Shown: positions 50,230 to 58,381 of the stretch, piece by piece
How the letters are laid out: each line of letters starts with the position of its first letter
Numbering within the stretch: the first letter of the stretch is position 1
Source: Bog-950 sp046329495
GTDB lineage: Bacteria > Bacteroidota > Bacteroidia > Chitinophagales > LD1
Direction of reading: 5' to 3'
Assembly: GCA_046329495.1 (NCBI GenBank)
Contig: JAXLUO010000002.1
Span: forward strand, 429,689-493,688
DNA length: 64,000 bases
The notes under the pieces: generated by a model
What the model saw: the letters and a program-made list of their open reading frames with translations, nothing else
What the model was told of the DNA's origin: nothing
The model's database searches: none
Translations under genes and position numbers: made by a program

Positions 50230-51213
50230 ATGAGTGAGTTAGAAAGAATGCCGGAGGCAGAATTGATTGCCGAGATAAACCGGTTGAAGAAAGAGAAAGA
50301 TGCTGTAGTGTTGGCGCACTACTATATGACACCCGATTTACAGGTGCTACAACCCAAAGGCGGTGTAGCCGATTTTATAGGCGATTCGCTGGGTTTAAGT
50401 GTAGAAGCAACCAAAGTACAGCAGCAGAACATTGTGTTTTGCGGTGTAAAATTTATGGCCGAAACGGCTAAGATTTTAAATCCGGCCCGCCGGGTATTTA
50501 TACCTGATATGGAAGCCGGCTGCTCGCTGGCCAGCAGTATTACCGGCGCAGATGTACGTGCCCTAAGAGCACAATACCCCGGTGCACCCGTAATTGCCTA
50601 TGTTAATACCTATGCCGAAACCAAGGCCGAAGTAGATATCTGCTGCACCTCGCGTAATGCCTTGCAGATTGCGAAATCAATGGAGGCAGATACGCTGATT
50701 TTTGTGCCGGACCTTTATATGGGCCAGAACCTGCAACGCAAGATTGAAGCTGAAACAGGCAAGAAAATGATTTTGTGGAATGGCAGTTGCGAAGTGCACG
50801 AGCAGTTTAAAGGCGATAACCTGAAGCCCTTGCTGGCCATGAACCCCGATGCTGAAATGCTGCTGCATTGGGAAGTACCGCGCGATACAGTAGAAGAATC
50901 GATGCAAACGAACGGAGGAGTGTTAGGCAGCACCAACGACATATTGAAATATGTTGGCAGCAGCAAAGCCAACAAGTTTATTCTGGCATCGGAATGCGAT
51001 TTAGGTGCAACGTTAAAAGGCTTATACCCTGAAAAGGAATTTATAACGCCTTGTATAAAGTGCCCTTATATGAAGAAGATAACGCTGCAAAACACCTTAG
51101 CCACCTTGCGTGCAATAGGCACTAACCGGGCAGCCAATTATGAAGTAACACTGGAAGAAGATATTATGCGCCGGGCTTACGAGCCTATTAAAAAGATGCT
51201 GGCATTTGCATGA
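50230..51213 (+). CDS. nadA: quinolinate synthase
   Basis: Condenses iminoaspartate with dihydroxyacetone phosphate to quinolinate using a [4Fe-4S] cluster, in de novo NAD synthesis. Motifs: AHYYMTPDLQ, GDSLGLSVEA, ICCTSRNAL, and three conserved cysteines, in VFCGVKFMAETAKIL, in the middle of the protein and in CIKCPYMK near the C-terminus. 327 aa, typical length of the long form. Overlaps nadB by 4 bp. Confidence 0.96.
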   Translation: MSELERMPEAELIAEINRLKKEKDAVVLAHYYMTPDLQVLQPKGGVADFIGDSLGLSVEATKVQQQNIVFCGVKFMAETAKILNPARRVFIPDMEAGCSLASSITGADVRALRAQYPGAPVIAYVNTYAETKAEVDICCTSRNALQIAKSMEADTLIFVPDLYMGQNLQRKIEAETGKKMILWNGSCEVHEQFKGDNLKPLLAMNPDAEMLLHWEVPRDTVEESMQTNGGVLGSTNDILKYVGSSKANKFILASECDLGATLKGLYPEKEFITPCIKCPYMKKITLQNTLATLRAIGTNRAANYEVTLEEDIMRRAYEPIKKMLAFA

Positions 51214-52769
51214 GAACTGAACGAACTGAAATATTAGTGATAGGCAGCGGTATTGCCGGTTTAACCTTTGCCCTGCGTTGTGCAGGATTTGCGCGGGTAA
51301 CTGTAATTACTAAAAGTACCATAGGCGAATCGAACACGATGTATGCCCAGGGCGGTATAGCAGGTGTATTTGATGATGCTGATTCGGTAGAAAACCATGT
51401 GCATGATACCCTTATAGCAGGCGATGGCTTATGTAATGAAGAAGCCGTGCGATTTATAGTTTCGGAAGCGCCACAGTGTATATTGGAATTAAGCCAATTG
51501 CAGGTGCCTTTTGATAAAACCGGCGATGGACATTTTGATTTGCACCGCGAAGGCGGACACTCGCATGCACGTGTAGTACATACCGCTGATGCTACCGGCC
51601 GTGCCGTTGAAACCACACTGGTGAAACAAGTTAAAGCGCACCCGGAAATAGCACTGCTGGAAAATCATTTTGCATTGGACCTACTGGTGGAGAACAACAT
51701 TTGCCACGGAGCTACGGCTGTTGATACGCGTACAGGAGAGACAATATGTTTTGAAGCACCAATTACCATGTTGGCCACAGGTGGTGGTTGCCAGGTATAT
51801 CGCGAGAATACCAATCCGGCCGTAGCAACCGGTGATGGTATTGCTATGGCTTACCGTGCCGGAGCAGACATAGAGAACATGGAATTTGTTCAATTCCACC
51901 CAACAACTTTATATGCCCCAGGCAAAGGAACTTTTTTAATAACGGAAGCCCTGCGTGGTTTTGGTGCTGAACTTAAGCATGCCGATGGCAGCACCTTTAT
52001 GGAACACTACCATGAAATGAAATCGCTGGCACCCCGTGATATAGTTACCCGTGCAATTACAGCCGAGTTAAAGAAGAAAGGTACGGAATGTGTTTACCTG
52101 GATGTTCGCGAGTTTGAAGAAAAAGAAATAAAGAAGCATTTCCCAACCATTTACGAGCGTTGCGCACAGGAAGGTATTGACGTAACGAAAGAAATGATAC
52201 CGGTAGTGCCTGCTGCCCACTACATGTGTGGCGGGGTTGCAACCGATTTAGAAGCACGAAGCAGTATACAAAACCTGTTTGCCTGCGGCGAAGTTACCTG
52301 CACCGGTGTGCATGGTGCTAACCGCTTAGCCAGCAACTCATTACTGGAAGGCATTGCCTTTGTCAGGAAGGCCGCCTCGCTGATAGAAACGCTATTGCCC
52401 TCCTTAACGGCTACTGTGATACAGGCGGGTGTGCCTGAAATAATACGGGCGAACGACAGCTTTGCAGAAGGTATACGCGAAGCCTTGCGCGAGCTACTGT
52501 GGATGCAGGCAGGCATTTTACGCAACGGAACCGACCTGCAGAACTGCCTGGAGCAGTTAATAGCCTGGGAGCAACAACTAAGCCGACTACAAATTAAAAG
52601 TGTGCAAACGTGTGAAGTGCTGAACATGGTGCAAACCGGATTGCTAATTACACGCAGCGCCCTGGAACGGCACGAAAGCAGGGGCTGCCACTACCGCACT
52701 GATTACCCGACAAAGGATAACGAACTGCATAATACTGTACTCTCAGTTAAAAACACCTTATATGTTTAA
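51210..52769 (+). CDS. nadB: L-aspartate oxidase
   Basis: FAD-dependent enzyme that oxidises L-aspartate to iminoaspartate for NadA. The FAD-binding start is LVIGSGIAGLTFALR, with SNTMYAQGGIAGVF. The active-site region is EFVQFHPTTLYAPGKGTFLITEALRGFGA, and the C-terminal capping part holds HMCGG-like YMCGGVATD and GEVTCTGVHGANRLASNSLLEG. 519 aa. Start ATG overlaps the end of nadA by 4 bp, so the two substrates are handed on within one operon. Confidence 0.96.
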   Translation: MRTERTEILVIGSGIAGLTFALRCAGFARVTVITKSTIGESNTMYAQGGIAGVFDDADSVENHVHDTLIAGDGLCNEEAVRFIVSEAPQCILELSQLQVPFDKTGDGHFDLHREGGHSHARVVHTADATGRAVETTLVKQVKAHPEIALLENHFALDLLVENNICHGATAVDTRTGETICFEAPITMLATGGGCQVYRENTNPAVATGDGIAMAYRAGADIENMEFVQFHPTTLYAPGKGTFLITEALRGFGAELKHADGSTFMEHYHEMKSLAPRDIVTRAITAELKKKGTECVYLDVREFEEKEIKKHFPTIYERCAQEGIDVTKEMIPVVPAAHYMCGGVATDLEARSSIQNLFACGEVTCTGVHGANRLASNSLLEGIAFVRKAASLIETLLPSLTATVIQAGVPEIIRANDSFAEGIREALRELLWMQAGILRNGTDLQNCLEQLIAWEQQLSRLQIKSVQTCEVLNMVQTGLLITRSALERHESRGCHYRTDYPTKDNELHNTVLSVKNTLYV

Positions 52770-53217
52770 TCTGCCTTTTAAATGGACCGTACTTCCGGTA
52801 CTGCTGTTTCTTGCTGCTTGTAGCAATAATCCACAACCACCGGCCCCTGCTGATACTTCTGAAAATTCAACACAGGAAAAGATAAACGGGCGTTGGCATA
52901 TGGACCGCGCGGCATCGGAAGAATTGCGTGGGCTGGGCAATACCATTGACAATTTTACGCTGCTGAACAAAAAGAAATTTGAAAACACTGAAGCTTACCA
53001 GGAATATGGTGCGCTGCTTGAAAACCATATTAAACGTATTGACTCCTACTGCCAGTTAGGTGCCGATTGCAAAGCCGATTTGTATGCCCGCCTGGATAGT
53101 ATAAAGGCCGAACTACCTGTATTAAGCAAGGGAAGTTTGGAAGAAAGTAAGGCCGCCATTTTACGCGTTAGGGCTATTTGGACCAATGTAGACTCTGCCT
53201 TTAACTACGGAGATTGA
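52762..53217 (+). CDS. putative lipoprotein, 151 aa
   Basis: A lipoprotein signal ends in LLFLAAC (lipidated cysteine near residue 20), followed by a proline-rich linker. The helical domain contains a pair of cysteines (SYCQLGADCK) likely to form a disulphide. I do not recognise the family. It begins 8 bp before the nadB stop, so it is coupled to the NAD-synthesis operon, though its role there is unclear. Confidence 0.7.
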   Translation: MFNLPFKWTVLPVLLFLAACSNNPQPPAPADTSENSTQEKINGRWHMDRAASEELRGLGNTIDNFTLLNKKKFENTEAYQEYGALLENHIKRIDSYCQLGADCKADLYARLDSIKAELPVLSKGSLEESKAAILRVRAIWTNVDSAFNYGD

Positions 53218-53344
53218 ATTAAGATTACAGTTCCTGCCGCTGCTATTATCCAGCCTCAACCTGATAAACATTATCTGTCGGTATGACGGGAGTCAACTTG
53301 TACGTCCTTTAAATAAAAGACTTTCGTATCCTAAATTAAATAAA

Positions 53345-54082
53345 ATGACAGATATACATGAACAAGCCCAGGCTAAAGTGGGTGAATTGGTTGCCAAAGA
53401 TTACCGCACAGCGGATGTTTTTAAAAAATATGGTATTGATTTTTGCTGCGGTGGCGGAAAAACTATTGAGCGTGCCTGCCGCGATAAAAACATACAGGTG
53501 CAGGATATATTAACCGAACTAAATAAGCTGGAGCAAAAGGCCTCAATATCTGATAATGAGGACTTTAACGCATGGCCATTAGACAAATTAGCTGCTTATA
53601 TTGAGTTTACCCATCACAGTTATGTAAACGAAAACTTGGCGGTTATCGGGCAGTATGCCGATAAAGTGGAAAAAGCCCATGGCCAACACAACCCGGAGGT
53701 CGTTGAAATTAATAATATTTGGCGCGAACTTTCGGCTGAGCTGAGTGTTCATATGAAGAAGGAGGAGTTGATGCTGTTTCCTTATATAAAGCAACTGCAA
53801 AAAGCTGTAGCAAATAGCGAAAAACCGGTTGCCCCGTTTGGAACAGTACAAAATCCGGTACACGTGATGATGAATGAACACGAAAATGCAGGGGCCCTGA
53901 TGGAACGCATAGCTATTTTAAGCAACGGCTACACTCCGCCTGCTCATGCTTGTAATACGTACAAGGTATTGTATGCAAAACTGCAGGAATTCGAGAACGA
54001 CCTACATAAACACGTGCACCTCGAGAACAATTTACTTTTCCCTAAAGCTGTATTACTGGAGAGCCGCTTGAACGGAAATTAA
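53345..54082 (+). CDS. ric: iron-sulfur cluster repair di-iron protein (Ric/ScdA/YtfE)
   Basis: Repairs nitrosatively or oxidatively damaged Fe-S clusters. The ScdA N-terminal domain reads DYRTADVFKKYGIDFCCGGGKTIERAC, with the CCGGG motif. The hemerythrin-like di-iron domain supplies histidines in FTHHSYVNENL, VHMKKEELMLFP, MMNEHENAGALME and HVHLENNLLFPK. 245 aa, full length. It lies 12 bp before an Rrf2 regulator gene and 0.7 kb upstream of the nos operon, which fits a nitric-oxide stress role. Confidence 0.95.
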   Translation: MTDIHEQAQAKVGELVAKDYRTADVFKKYGIDFCCGGGKTIERACRDKNIQVQDILTELNKLEQKASISDNEDFNAWPLDKLAAYIEFTHHSYVNENLAVIGQYADKVEKAHGQHNPEVVEINNIWRELSAELSVHMKKEELMLFPYIKQLQKAVANSEKPVAPFGTVQNPVHVMMNEHENAGALMERIAILSNGYTPPAHACNTYKVLYAKLQEFENDLHKHVHLENNLLFPKAVLLESRLNGN

Positions 54083-54094
54083 ACTTAAGGTGTT

Positions 54095-54532
54095 ATGATG
54101 TTTTCCAAGAGTTGTGAGTATGCTATAAAGGCGGTATTGCATATCTGTATGAATACGCGCGATGGCAGTCGTTTAGGGATAAAGGAAATTGCCGAAGAGA
54201 TAGAGTCGCCGGAGCCCTTTACGGCTAAAATATTGCAGGAACTGGCTCGCAAGCGCATTATCAGTTCGGCCAAAGGACCGGGAGGTGGTTTCTTTATTGA
54301 CCCCAAGGCCAAGCCCATAGTTATGATGGAAATAGTAGAAGCCATTGACGGTATGGGTGCTTTTGAACGCTGTGGTTTGGGGTTAAAGGAATGCTCGGAA
54401 GATCACCCTTGCCCAATTCATAAAGAGTTTAAAAGTTACTCAGCACGGTTAAAGAATCTGCTTACTTACAAAACCGTACAGGAGATGGCTAAAAGCCTTG
54501 CAGAGGGGCGTACCTTTATCAGTAACACATAG
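54095..54532 (+). CDS. Rrf2 family transcriptional regulator (NsrR/IscR-like)
   Basis: A 145-aa winged-helix regulator. FSKSCEYAIKAVLHICMN and IKEIAEEIESPEPFTAKILQELARKRII are the Rrf2 helix-turn-helix. Three cysteines in RCGLGLKECSEDHPCPIH match the cluster-ligand spacing of Fe-S sensing members (NsrR, IscR). With ric and nos around it, an NO-responsive role is likely (inference). The next codon is also ATG, so the start may be 3 bp later. It is closed by a terminator. Confidence 0.9.
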   Translation: MMFSKSCEYAIKAVLHICMNTRDGSRLGIKEIAEEIESPEPFTAKILQELARKRIISSAKGPGGGFFIDPKAKPIVMMEIVEAIDGMGAFERCGLGLKECSEDHPCPIHKEFKSYSARLKNLLTYKTVQEMAKSLAEGRTFISNT

Positions 54533-54554
54533 AGTTTTAACAAATAGAAAAAAC

Positions 54555-54587
54555 ACCCTCCCATCCATTTGGCGAGGGTATTTTTTT
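54555..54587 (+). terminator. Rho-independent terminator after the Rrf2 gene
   Basis: ACCCTC (54555-54560) pairs with GAGGGT (54574-54579) across a 13-nt loop, followed by ATTTTTTT. The stem is short but GC-rich and the T tract is strong. It separates the ric-Rrf2 pair from the nos operon. Confidence 0.75.
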
Positions 54588-54622
54588 GTCCGAACTTTAT
54601 AAAAGAGTAAAAGGTCTTTTTA

Positions 54623-54636
54623 TTGACTTTAATCAT
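54623..54636 (+). promoter_or_regulatory. FNR-like box upstream of the nos operon
   Basis: TTGAC-TTTA-ATCAT matches 8 of 10 bases of the FNR consensus TTGAT-N4-ATCAA. Its centre lies about 65 bp before the start predicted from the TACATTTG element, close to the class I activator spacing. No Crp/Fnr gene is in the window. Confidence 0.45.
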
Positions 54637-54680
54637 ATAGGGGTTTGACGAGCCTCATAACCTATGGGTAGTCCGCCCTC

Positions 54681-54688
54681 TACATTTG
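54681..54688 (+). promoter_or_regulatory. -7 element of the cytochrome c/nos operon
   Basis: TACATTTG matches TAnnTTTG, 68-61 bp upstream of the cytochrome gene ATG. No -33 TTTG is found at the right distance, which fits a promoter that needs an activator. Confidence 0.5.
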
Positions 54689-54748
54689 CCTCGTAATAGG
54701 ACAGTAAATAATTCTCAAAACAATTAATCACCAATAAAAAAAAGGTAT

Positions 54749-55261
54749 ATGAAAAACGTATTTAACCGGATGAGCTTTAAAATGTTGCTACCTGCTATGG
54801 CGGGCGCCTTATTGCTTTCGCTTGCAAGTTGTGGCAGTGGCGAAAAGAAAGAAGGTGAAAGCACCGATGCCCCCAAAAGTATGATAGAAGAACCTAAGGC
54901 GGATGACGGACAAGGTGTAGGAAAATTTAAGGATGTAACCCTTGCCGCACTTGATGCTAAAGTTGCTGAAACAGGCAAAAGCGTATTTGAAGCCAAATGC
55001 TCGGCCTGCCACAATGCTACAGATGTAAAAAAAGTAGGTCCCGGATTAAAAGGAGTAACTACCCGCCGTCAGCCAGCCTGGATTTTGAACATGATCACCA
55101 ATCCGCAGGAAATGACCCAAAAAGATCCTACAGCTAAAAAATTGCTGGAAGAACATCTAACACAAATGACCTTTCAGGATGTGAGCGATGAGCAAGCCAA
55201 ACAAATCCTGGAATACTTCCGCCAAAATGATGCCGGTGGAGAAACAGCTGCAAAAAAATAA
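54749..55261 (+). CDS. c-type cytochrome lipoprotein
   Basis: A 170-aa monohaem cytochrome c. The signal ends in LLLSLASCGSG, a lipobox, then a charged linker. The haem motif is AKCSACHN at residues about 88-95. The methionine ligand is likely in LTQMTFQDV. Such cytochromes are conserved at the front of clade II nos clusters and are thought to donate electrons to NosZ. It precedes nosZ by 34 bp. Confidence 0.92.
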   Translation: MKNVFNRMSFKMLLPAMAGALLLSLASCGSGEKKEGESTDAPKSMIEEPKADDGQGVGKFKDVTLAALDAKVAETGKSVFEAKCSACHNATDVKKVGPGLKGVTTRRQPAWILNMITNPQEMTQKDPTAKKLLEEHLTQMTFQDVSDEQAKQILEYFRQNDAGGETAAKK

Positions 55262-55295
55262 TACTCACCCATTCCTTAATTAATAATTCATTTTT

Positions 55296-57254
55296 ATGAG
55301 AACCATTTCTTTAAAAACCACGCTTTTGATGGCAGGTGGCTTAGCCCTTGCCTTTGGCTCGGAGAGTTGTAAGCCGAAAAAGGTGGACAATGCCCTTGCC
55401 GGCAATGCAGCAGAAAAAGTGTATGTGGCCCCCGGCAAAAAAGACGAACTGTATTTATTCACTTCAGGTGGCTTTAGCGGGCAAATAGGCGTATATGGCC
55501 TGCCATCAGGTCGCTTACTACGCGAGATTCCGGTATTCTCGCAAAAAGCAGAAAGCGGATACGGTTACAGCGAAGAAACTAAACCGATGTTGAACACCTC
55601 GCACGGTTATGTGCCATGGGATGACAGCCACCACCCGCAATTATCTAAAACAGATGGTAATGCTGACGGCCGTTGGATCTTTATCAATGCCAACAATACT
55701 CCGCGAATTGCCCGCACCAGCCTTTCAACTTTCCGTACTGAGGAAATTATTGAATTGCCAAACTGCGGCGGTAACCACGCATCCCCCTTTCTTACCCAAA
55801 ACACCGAATATGTAGTAGGAGCTTCGCGCTTCTCTTTACCATACGATAAAGATGGAGATGCTTCAATTGCTGAATACAAAGACAAATTCAAAGGAACTAT
55901 ATCTTTTATAAAGGTAGATCCACAGACAGGACACATGGCTATTAACTTTCAGTTGTTGGTTCCGGGTGTAGATTATGACCTATCGCGTGCCGGCAAAGCG
56001 GCATCACACGGCTGGTGCTTCTTTAGCTGTTACAATACGGAGAAGGCGCACTCGCTTTTAGAAGTAAATGCCAGCCAGCGCGATAAGGATTTTATACTTG
56101 CTGTAAACTGGAAAAAGGCAGAAGAATACCTGGCTCAGGGCAAAGGCGTAAAATGGCCTGCTAACTATGCCCACAACGTTTACGATGATAAAGCGCATAC
56201 CGCTACTTCTACCATTGAAAAAGAGGTAACTGTAATGGACGTAAAAGATCTGCCGGGCGTATGCTATTATATCCCATGCCCTAAGAGCCCGCACGGATGC
56301 GATGTTGACCCTACAGGCGAATACATCTGTGCATCGGGTAAACTGGCTGCTGTAATCCCGGTTTATTCTTTCAGTAAGATTCAAAAAGCTATAGAAGCAA
56401 AAGCATTTGAAGGCGATTTTGATGGCGTGCCTGTAATTAAATACGAGGCTGCTTTGGATGGTGAAGTTGAAAAACCGGGATTAGGACCCTTACACACCGA
56501 ATTTGATGACAAGGGGAATGCCTACACCTCTTTCTTCGTATCCAGCGAGATTGTAAAATGGGAAGTTAAAACCAAAAAAATACTGGACCGTGTACCTACC
56601 TATTATTCTATCGGCCACTTATGCGTACCAATGGGCGATTGCATTAAGCCTTATGGTAAATATGTAATTGCGCTGAACAAGATTACCAAGGACCGTTACC
56701 TGGAAACAGGACCTGAATTGGCACAAAGCTGCCAGGTGTATGACATCAGCGGTGATAAAATGCAACTGCTGTTAGATTTTCCAACCATTGGTGAACCGCA
56801 CTACGCACAAGCATGCCCAGCTGAGTTAATTACTAAAAACGAAGTTAAATTCTACAAGCTGGATGATAACCAGAATAAGTACGTAACCAAGAACGAGAAA
56901 GAAGCGAAAGTAGTACGCGAAGGCAACGATGTGCATGTGTATGCAACAGCCATCCGCTCGCACTTTACACCGGATAATATTGAAGGCGTAAAAGTTGGTG
57001 ATAACGTTTACTTCCACATTACTAACCTTGAACAGGACTGGGACGTGCCTCACGGCTTTGCTGTAAAAGGCGCTAACAATGCCGAGTTGTTGGTAATGCC
57101 CGGCGAAACACAGACATTAAAATGGGTACCCGACCGCGTAGGTGTATTCCCGATGTATTGCACCGACTTCTGCTCGGCTTTACACCAGGAGATGCAAGGT
57201 TACGTTCGCGTAGGAACTACTGCCTCACCGCTAAAGTTTAGCACAGGTGAATAA
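55296..57254 (+). CDS. nosZ: nitrous-oxide reductase, clade II (Sec-type)
   Basis: Reduces N2O to N2 in the periplasm. 652 aa. The signal MRTISLKTTLLMAGGLALAF lacks the twin arginine and has a cysteine at the end of ALAFGSESC, so export is Sec-dependent, the mark of clade II. The CuZ histidines lie in WDDSHHPQL, NCGGNHASP, CPKSPHGCDVDPTGEY, GPLHTEFD, SIGHLCVP and PHYAQA. The CuA site is MYCTDFCSALHQEMQGY in the C-terminal cupredoxin domain. No frameshift, so it should be functional. Confidence 0.97.
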   Translation: MRTISLKTTLLMAGGLALAFGSESCKPKKVDNALAGNAAEKVYVAPGKKDELYLFTSGGFSGQIGVYGLPSGRLLREIPVFSQKAESGYGYSEETKPMLNTSHGYVPWDDSHHPQLSKTDGNADGRWIFINANNTPRIARTSLSTFRTEEIIELPNCGGNHASPFLTQNTEYVVGASRFSLPYDKDGDASIAEYKDKFKGTISFIKVDPQTGHMAINFQLLVPGVDYDLSRAGKAASHGWCFFSCYNTEKAHSLLEVNASQRDKDFILAVNWKKAEEYLAQGKGVKWPANYAHNVYDDKAHTATSTIEKEVTVMDVKDLPGVCYYIPCPKSPHGCDVDPTGEYICASGKLAAVIPVYSFSKIQKAIEAKAFEGDFDGVPVIKYEAALDGEVEKPGLGPLHTEFDDKGNAYTSFFVSSEIVKWEVKTKKILDRVPTYYSIGHLCVPMGDCIKPYGKYVIALNKITKDRYLETGPELAQSCQVYDISGDKMQLLLDFPTIGEPHYAQACPAELITKNEVKFYKLDDNQNKYVTKNEKEAKVVREGNDVHVYATAIRSHFTPDNIEGVKVGDNVYFHITNLEQDWDVPHGFAVKGANNAELLVMPGETQTLKWVPDRVGVFPMYCTDFCSALHQEMQGYVRVGTTASPLKFSTGE

Positions 57255-57275
57255 TAAATTGGTTGATTAAAAACG

Positions 57276-57320
57276 GGACCGGGGGGACTGGGCAGGTCCT
57301 CCCACCCTACTTTTTATTGC
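57276..57320 (+). terminator. weak hairpin after nosZ, possible partial terminator
   Basis: GGACC (57276-57280) and GGTCC (57295-57299) pair across a G-rich loop, followed 12 nt later by CTTTTTATT. This could lower expression of the accessory genes relative to nosZ, but the stem is weak. Confidence 0.25.
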
Positions 57321-57379
57321 AAGGTGTAGAAATGATTTGGGTAAAGAACCCGGTGTGTTTTTGATAAAATTTAGAAGCA

Positions 57380-57955
57380 ATGAAAACCAAATTAAACATG
57401 ATAACAAGAGTGCTGGTCTTGATCAGTGCCCTGGCTATCATCCCTTCGATGTTTGTGTCGGTGTGGCAAATTCAATTAGAAGCACCGCAATACCCCGAAG
57501 GATTGAAAATGGAGATATGGTGTGACCATATTGGAGGTGATATTGAAAAGATCAACGGCCTTAACCATTACATTGGCATGGCTCAGATAAAGGAAGCCAA
57601 CTTCCCTGAATTTAAGGTTATGAAATACCTGATTTGGGCTATGGTAATATTGGGCCTGGCTACTGCATTGATCGGACGCAGATTTATGCTATGGATTACC
57701 AGCGGCTATCTGCTATTATGCGGTGCGTGGGGCATCTATGACTTTTGGAAATGGGAGTATGAGTATGGCCACAACCTGGATCCTCACGCTGCTATAAAAA
57801 TTCCCGGCATGGCGTATCAGCCGCCGCTGTTCGGGTGGAAACAACTGCTTAACTTTTTAGCAGGTTCATTTCCGGATATCGGAGGGTGGTTAATAATAGC
57901 CCCGGCCGTAATTATTGTTGGACTAACCGTTTACGAACAATTCAGAAAAAAATGA
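57380..57955 (+). CDS. nos-cluster membrane protein of unknown function, 191 aa
   Basis: A 191-aa protein with about four hydrophobic segments (residues 9-29, about 82-101, 104-123 and 165-187) and two periplasmic or cytoplasmic loops. The phrase QYPEGLKMEIW and HNLDPHAAIKIPGM, with histidines and aspartate, could bind copper, but no cysteine motif is present. I recall similar genes between nosZ and nosL in other clade II clusters. Overlap with nosL is 4 bp. A role in NosZ assembly or electron delivery is likely but undefined. Confidence 0.8.
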   Translation: MKTKLNMITRVLVLISALAIIPSMFVSVWQIQLEAPQYPEGLKMEIWCDHIGGDIEKINGLNHYIGMAQIKEANFPEFKVMKYLIWAMVILGLATALIGRRFMLWITSGYLLLCGAWGIYDFWKWEYEYGHNLDPHAAIKIPGMAYQPPLFGWKQLLNFLAGSFPDIGGWLIIAPAVIIVGLTVYEQFRKK

Positions 57956-58380
57956 AAAGCATAAGCATACTAACCGTTTTTATTTTGTTGCTTACGGGTT
58001 GCAATAACCAACCGGAAGCAATTGCGTATGGCAAAGACCTCTGCACAAATTGTAAAATGACCATTATGGATCAAAAGTTTGGTGCAGAACTGGTAAATAC
58101 CCGGGGCAAGGTTATCAAGTTTGATTCGGGTGAATGTATGTTGGAATATCTTAAAATGGACGACCATTTTGAAGCTGCTGAGCACCTGGTAATAAACTAT
58201 GCAAACCCCGGGGAGTTAATTGCAGCGGACAAGGCATTCTACTTACACGGCGGCGAAGTAAAAAGCCCTATGGGCGGCAACCTGGCAGCCTTTAAAACAA
58301 CTGAAGAAGCACAAAAATTTCAAAAGGAACTCAGCGGCGATTTGGTACTTTGGGACAAGGTAAGACAAATCAACTTTTAA
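57952..58380 (+). CDS. nosL: NosL copper-chaperone lipoprotein
   Basis: A 142-aa lipoprotein; signal MKSISILTVFILLLTGC with the lipidated cysteine at residue 17. The start at 57952 overlaps the previous stop by 4 bp. The NosL core shows YGKDLCTNCKMTIMDQKFGAEL, where the cysteines and methionine bind Cu(I), and FDSGECMLEYL. It delivers copper to NosZ in the periplasm. nosD begins 1 nt after its stop. Confidence 0.94.
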   Translation: MKSISILTVFILLLTGCNNQPEAIAYGKDLCTNCKMTIMDQKFGAELVNTRGKVIKFDSGECMLEYLKMDDHFEAAEHLVINYANPGELIAADKAFYLHGGEVKSPMGGNLAAFKTTEEAQKFQKELSGDLVLWDKVRQINF

Positions 58381-58381
58381 C

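Noticed and set aside
53263..53275. GATAAACATTATC inverted repeat upstream of ric as a regulator site
   Set aside because: The arms are only 5 bp, AT-rich and match no known motif, so chance is likely.
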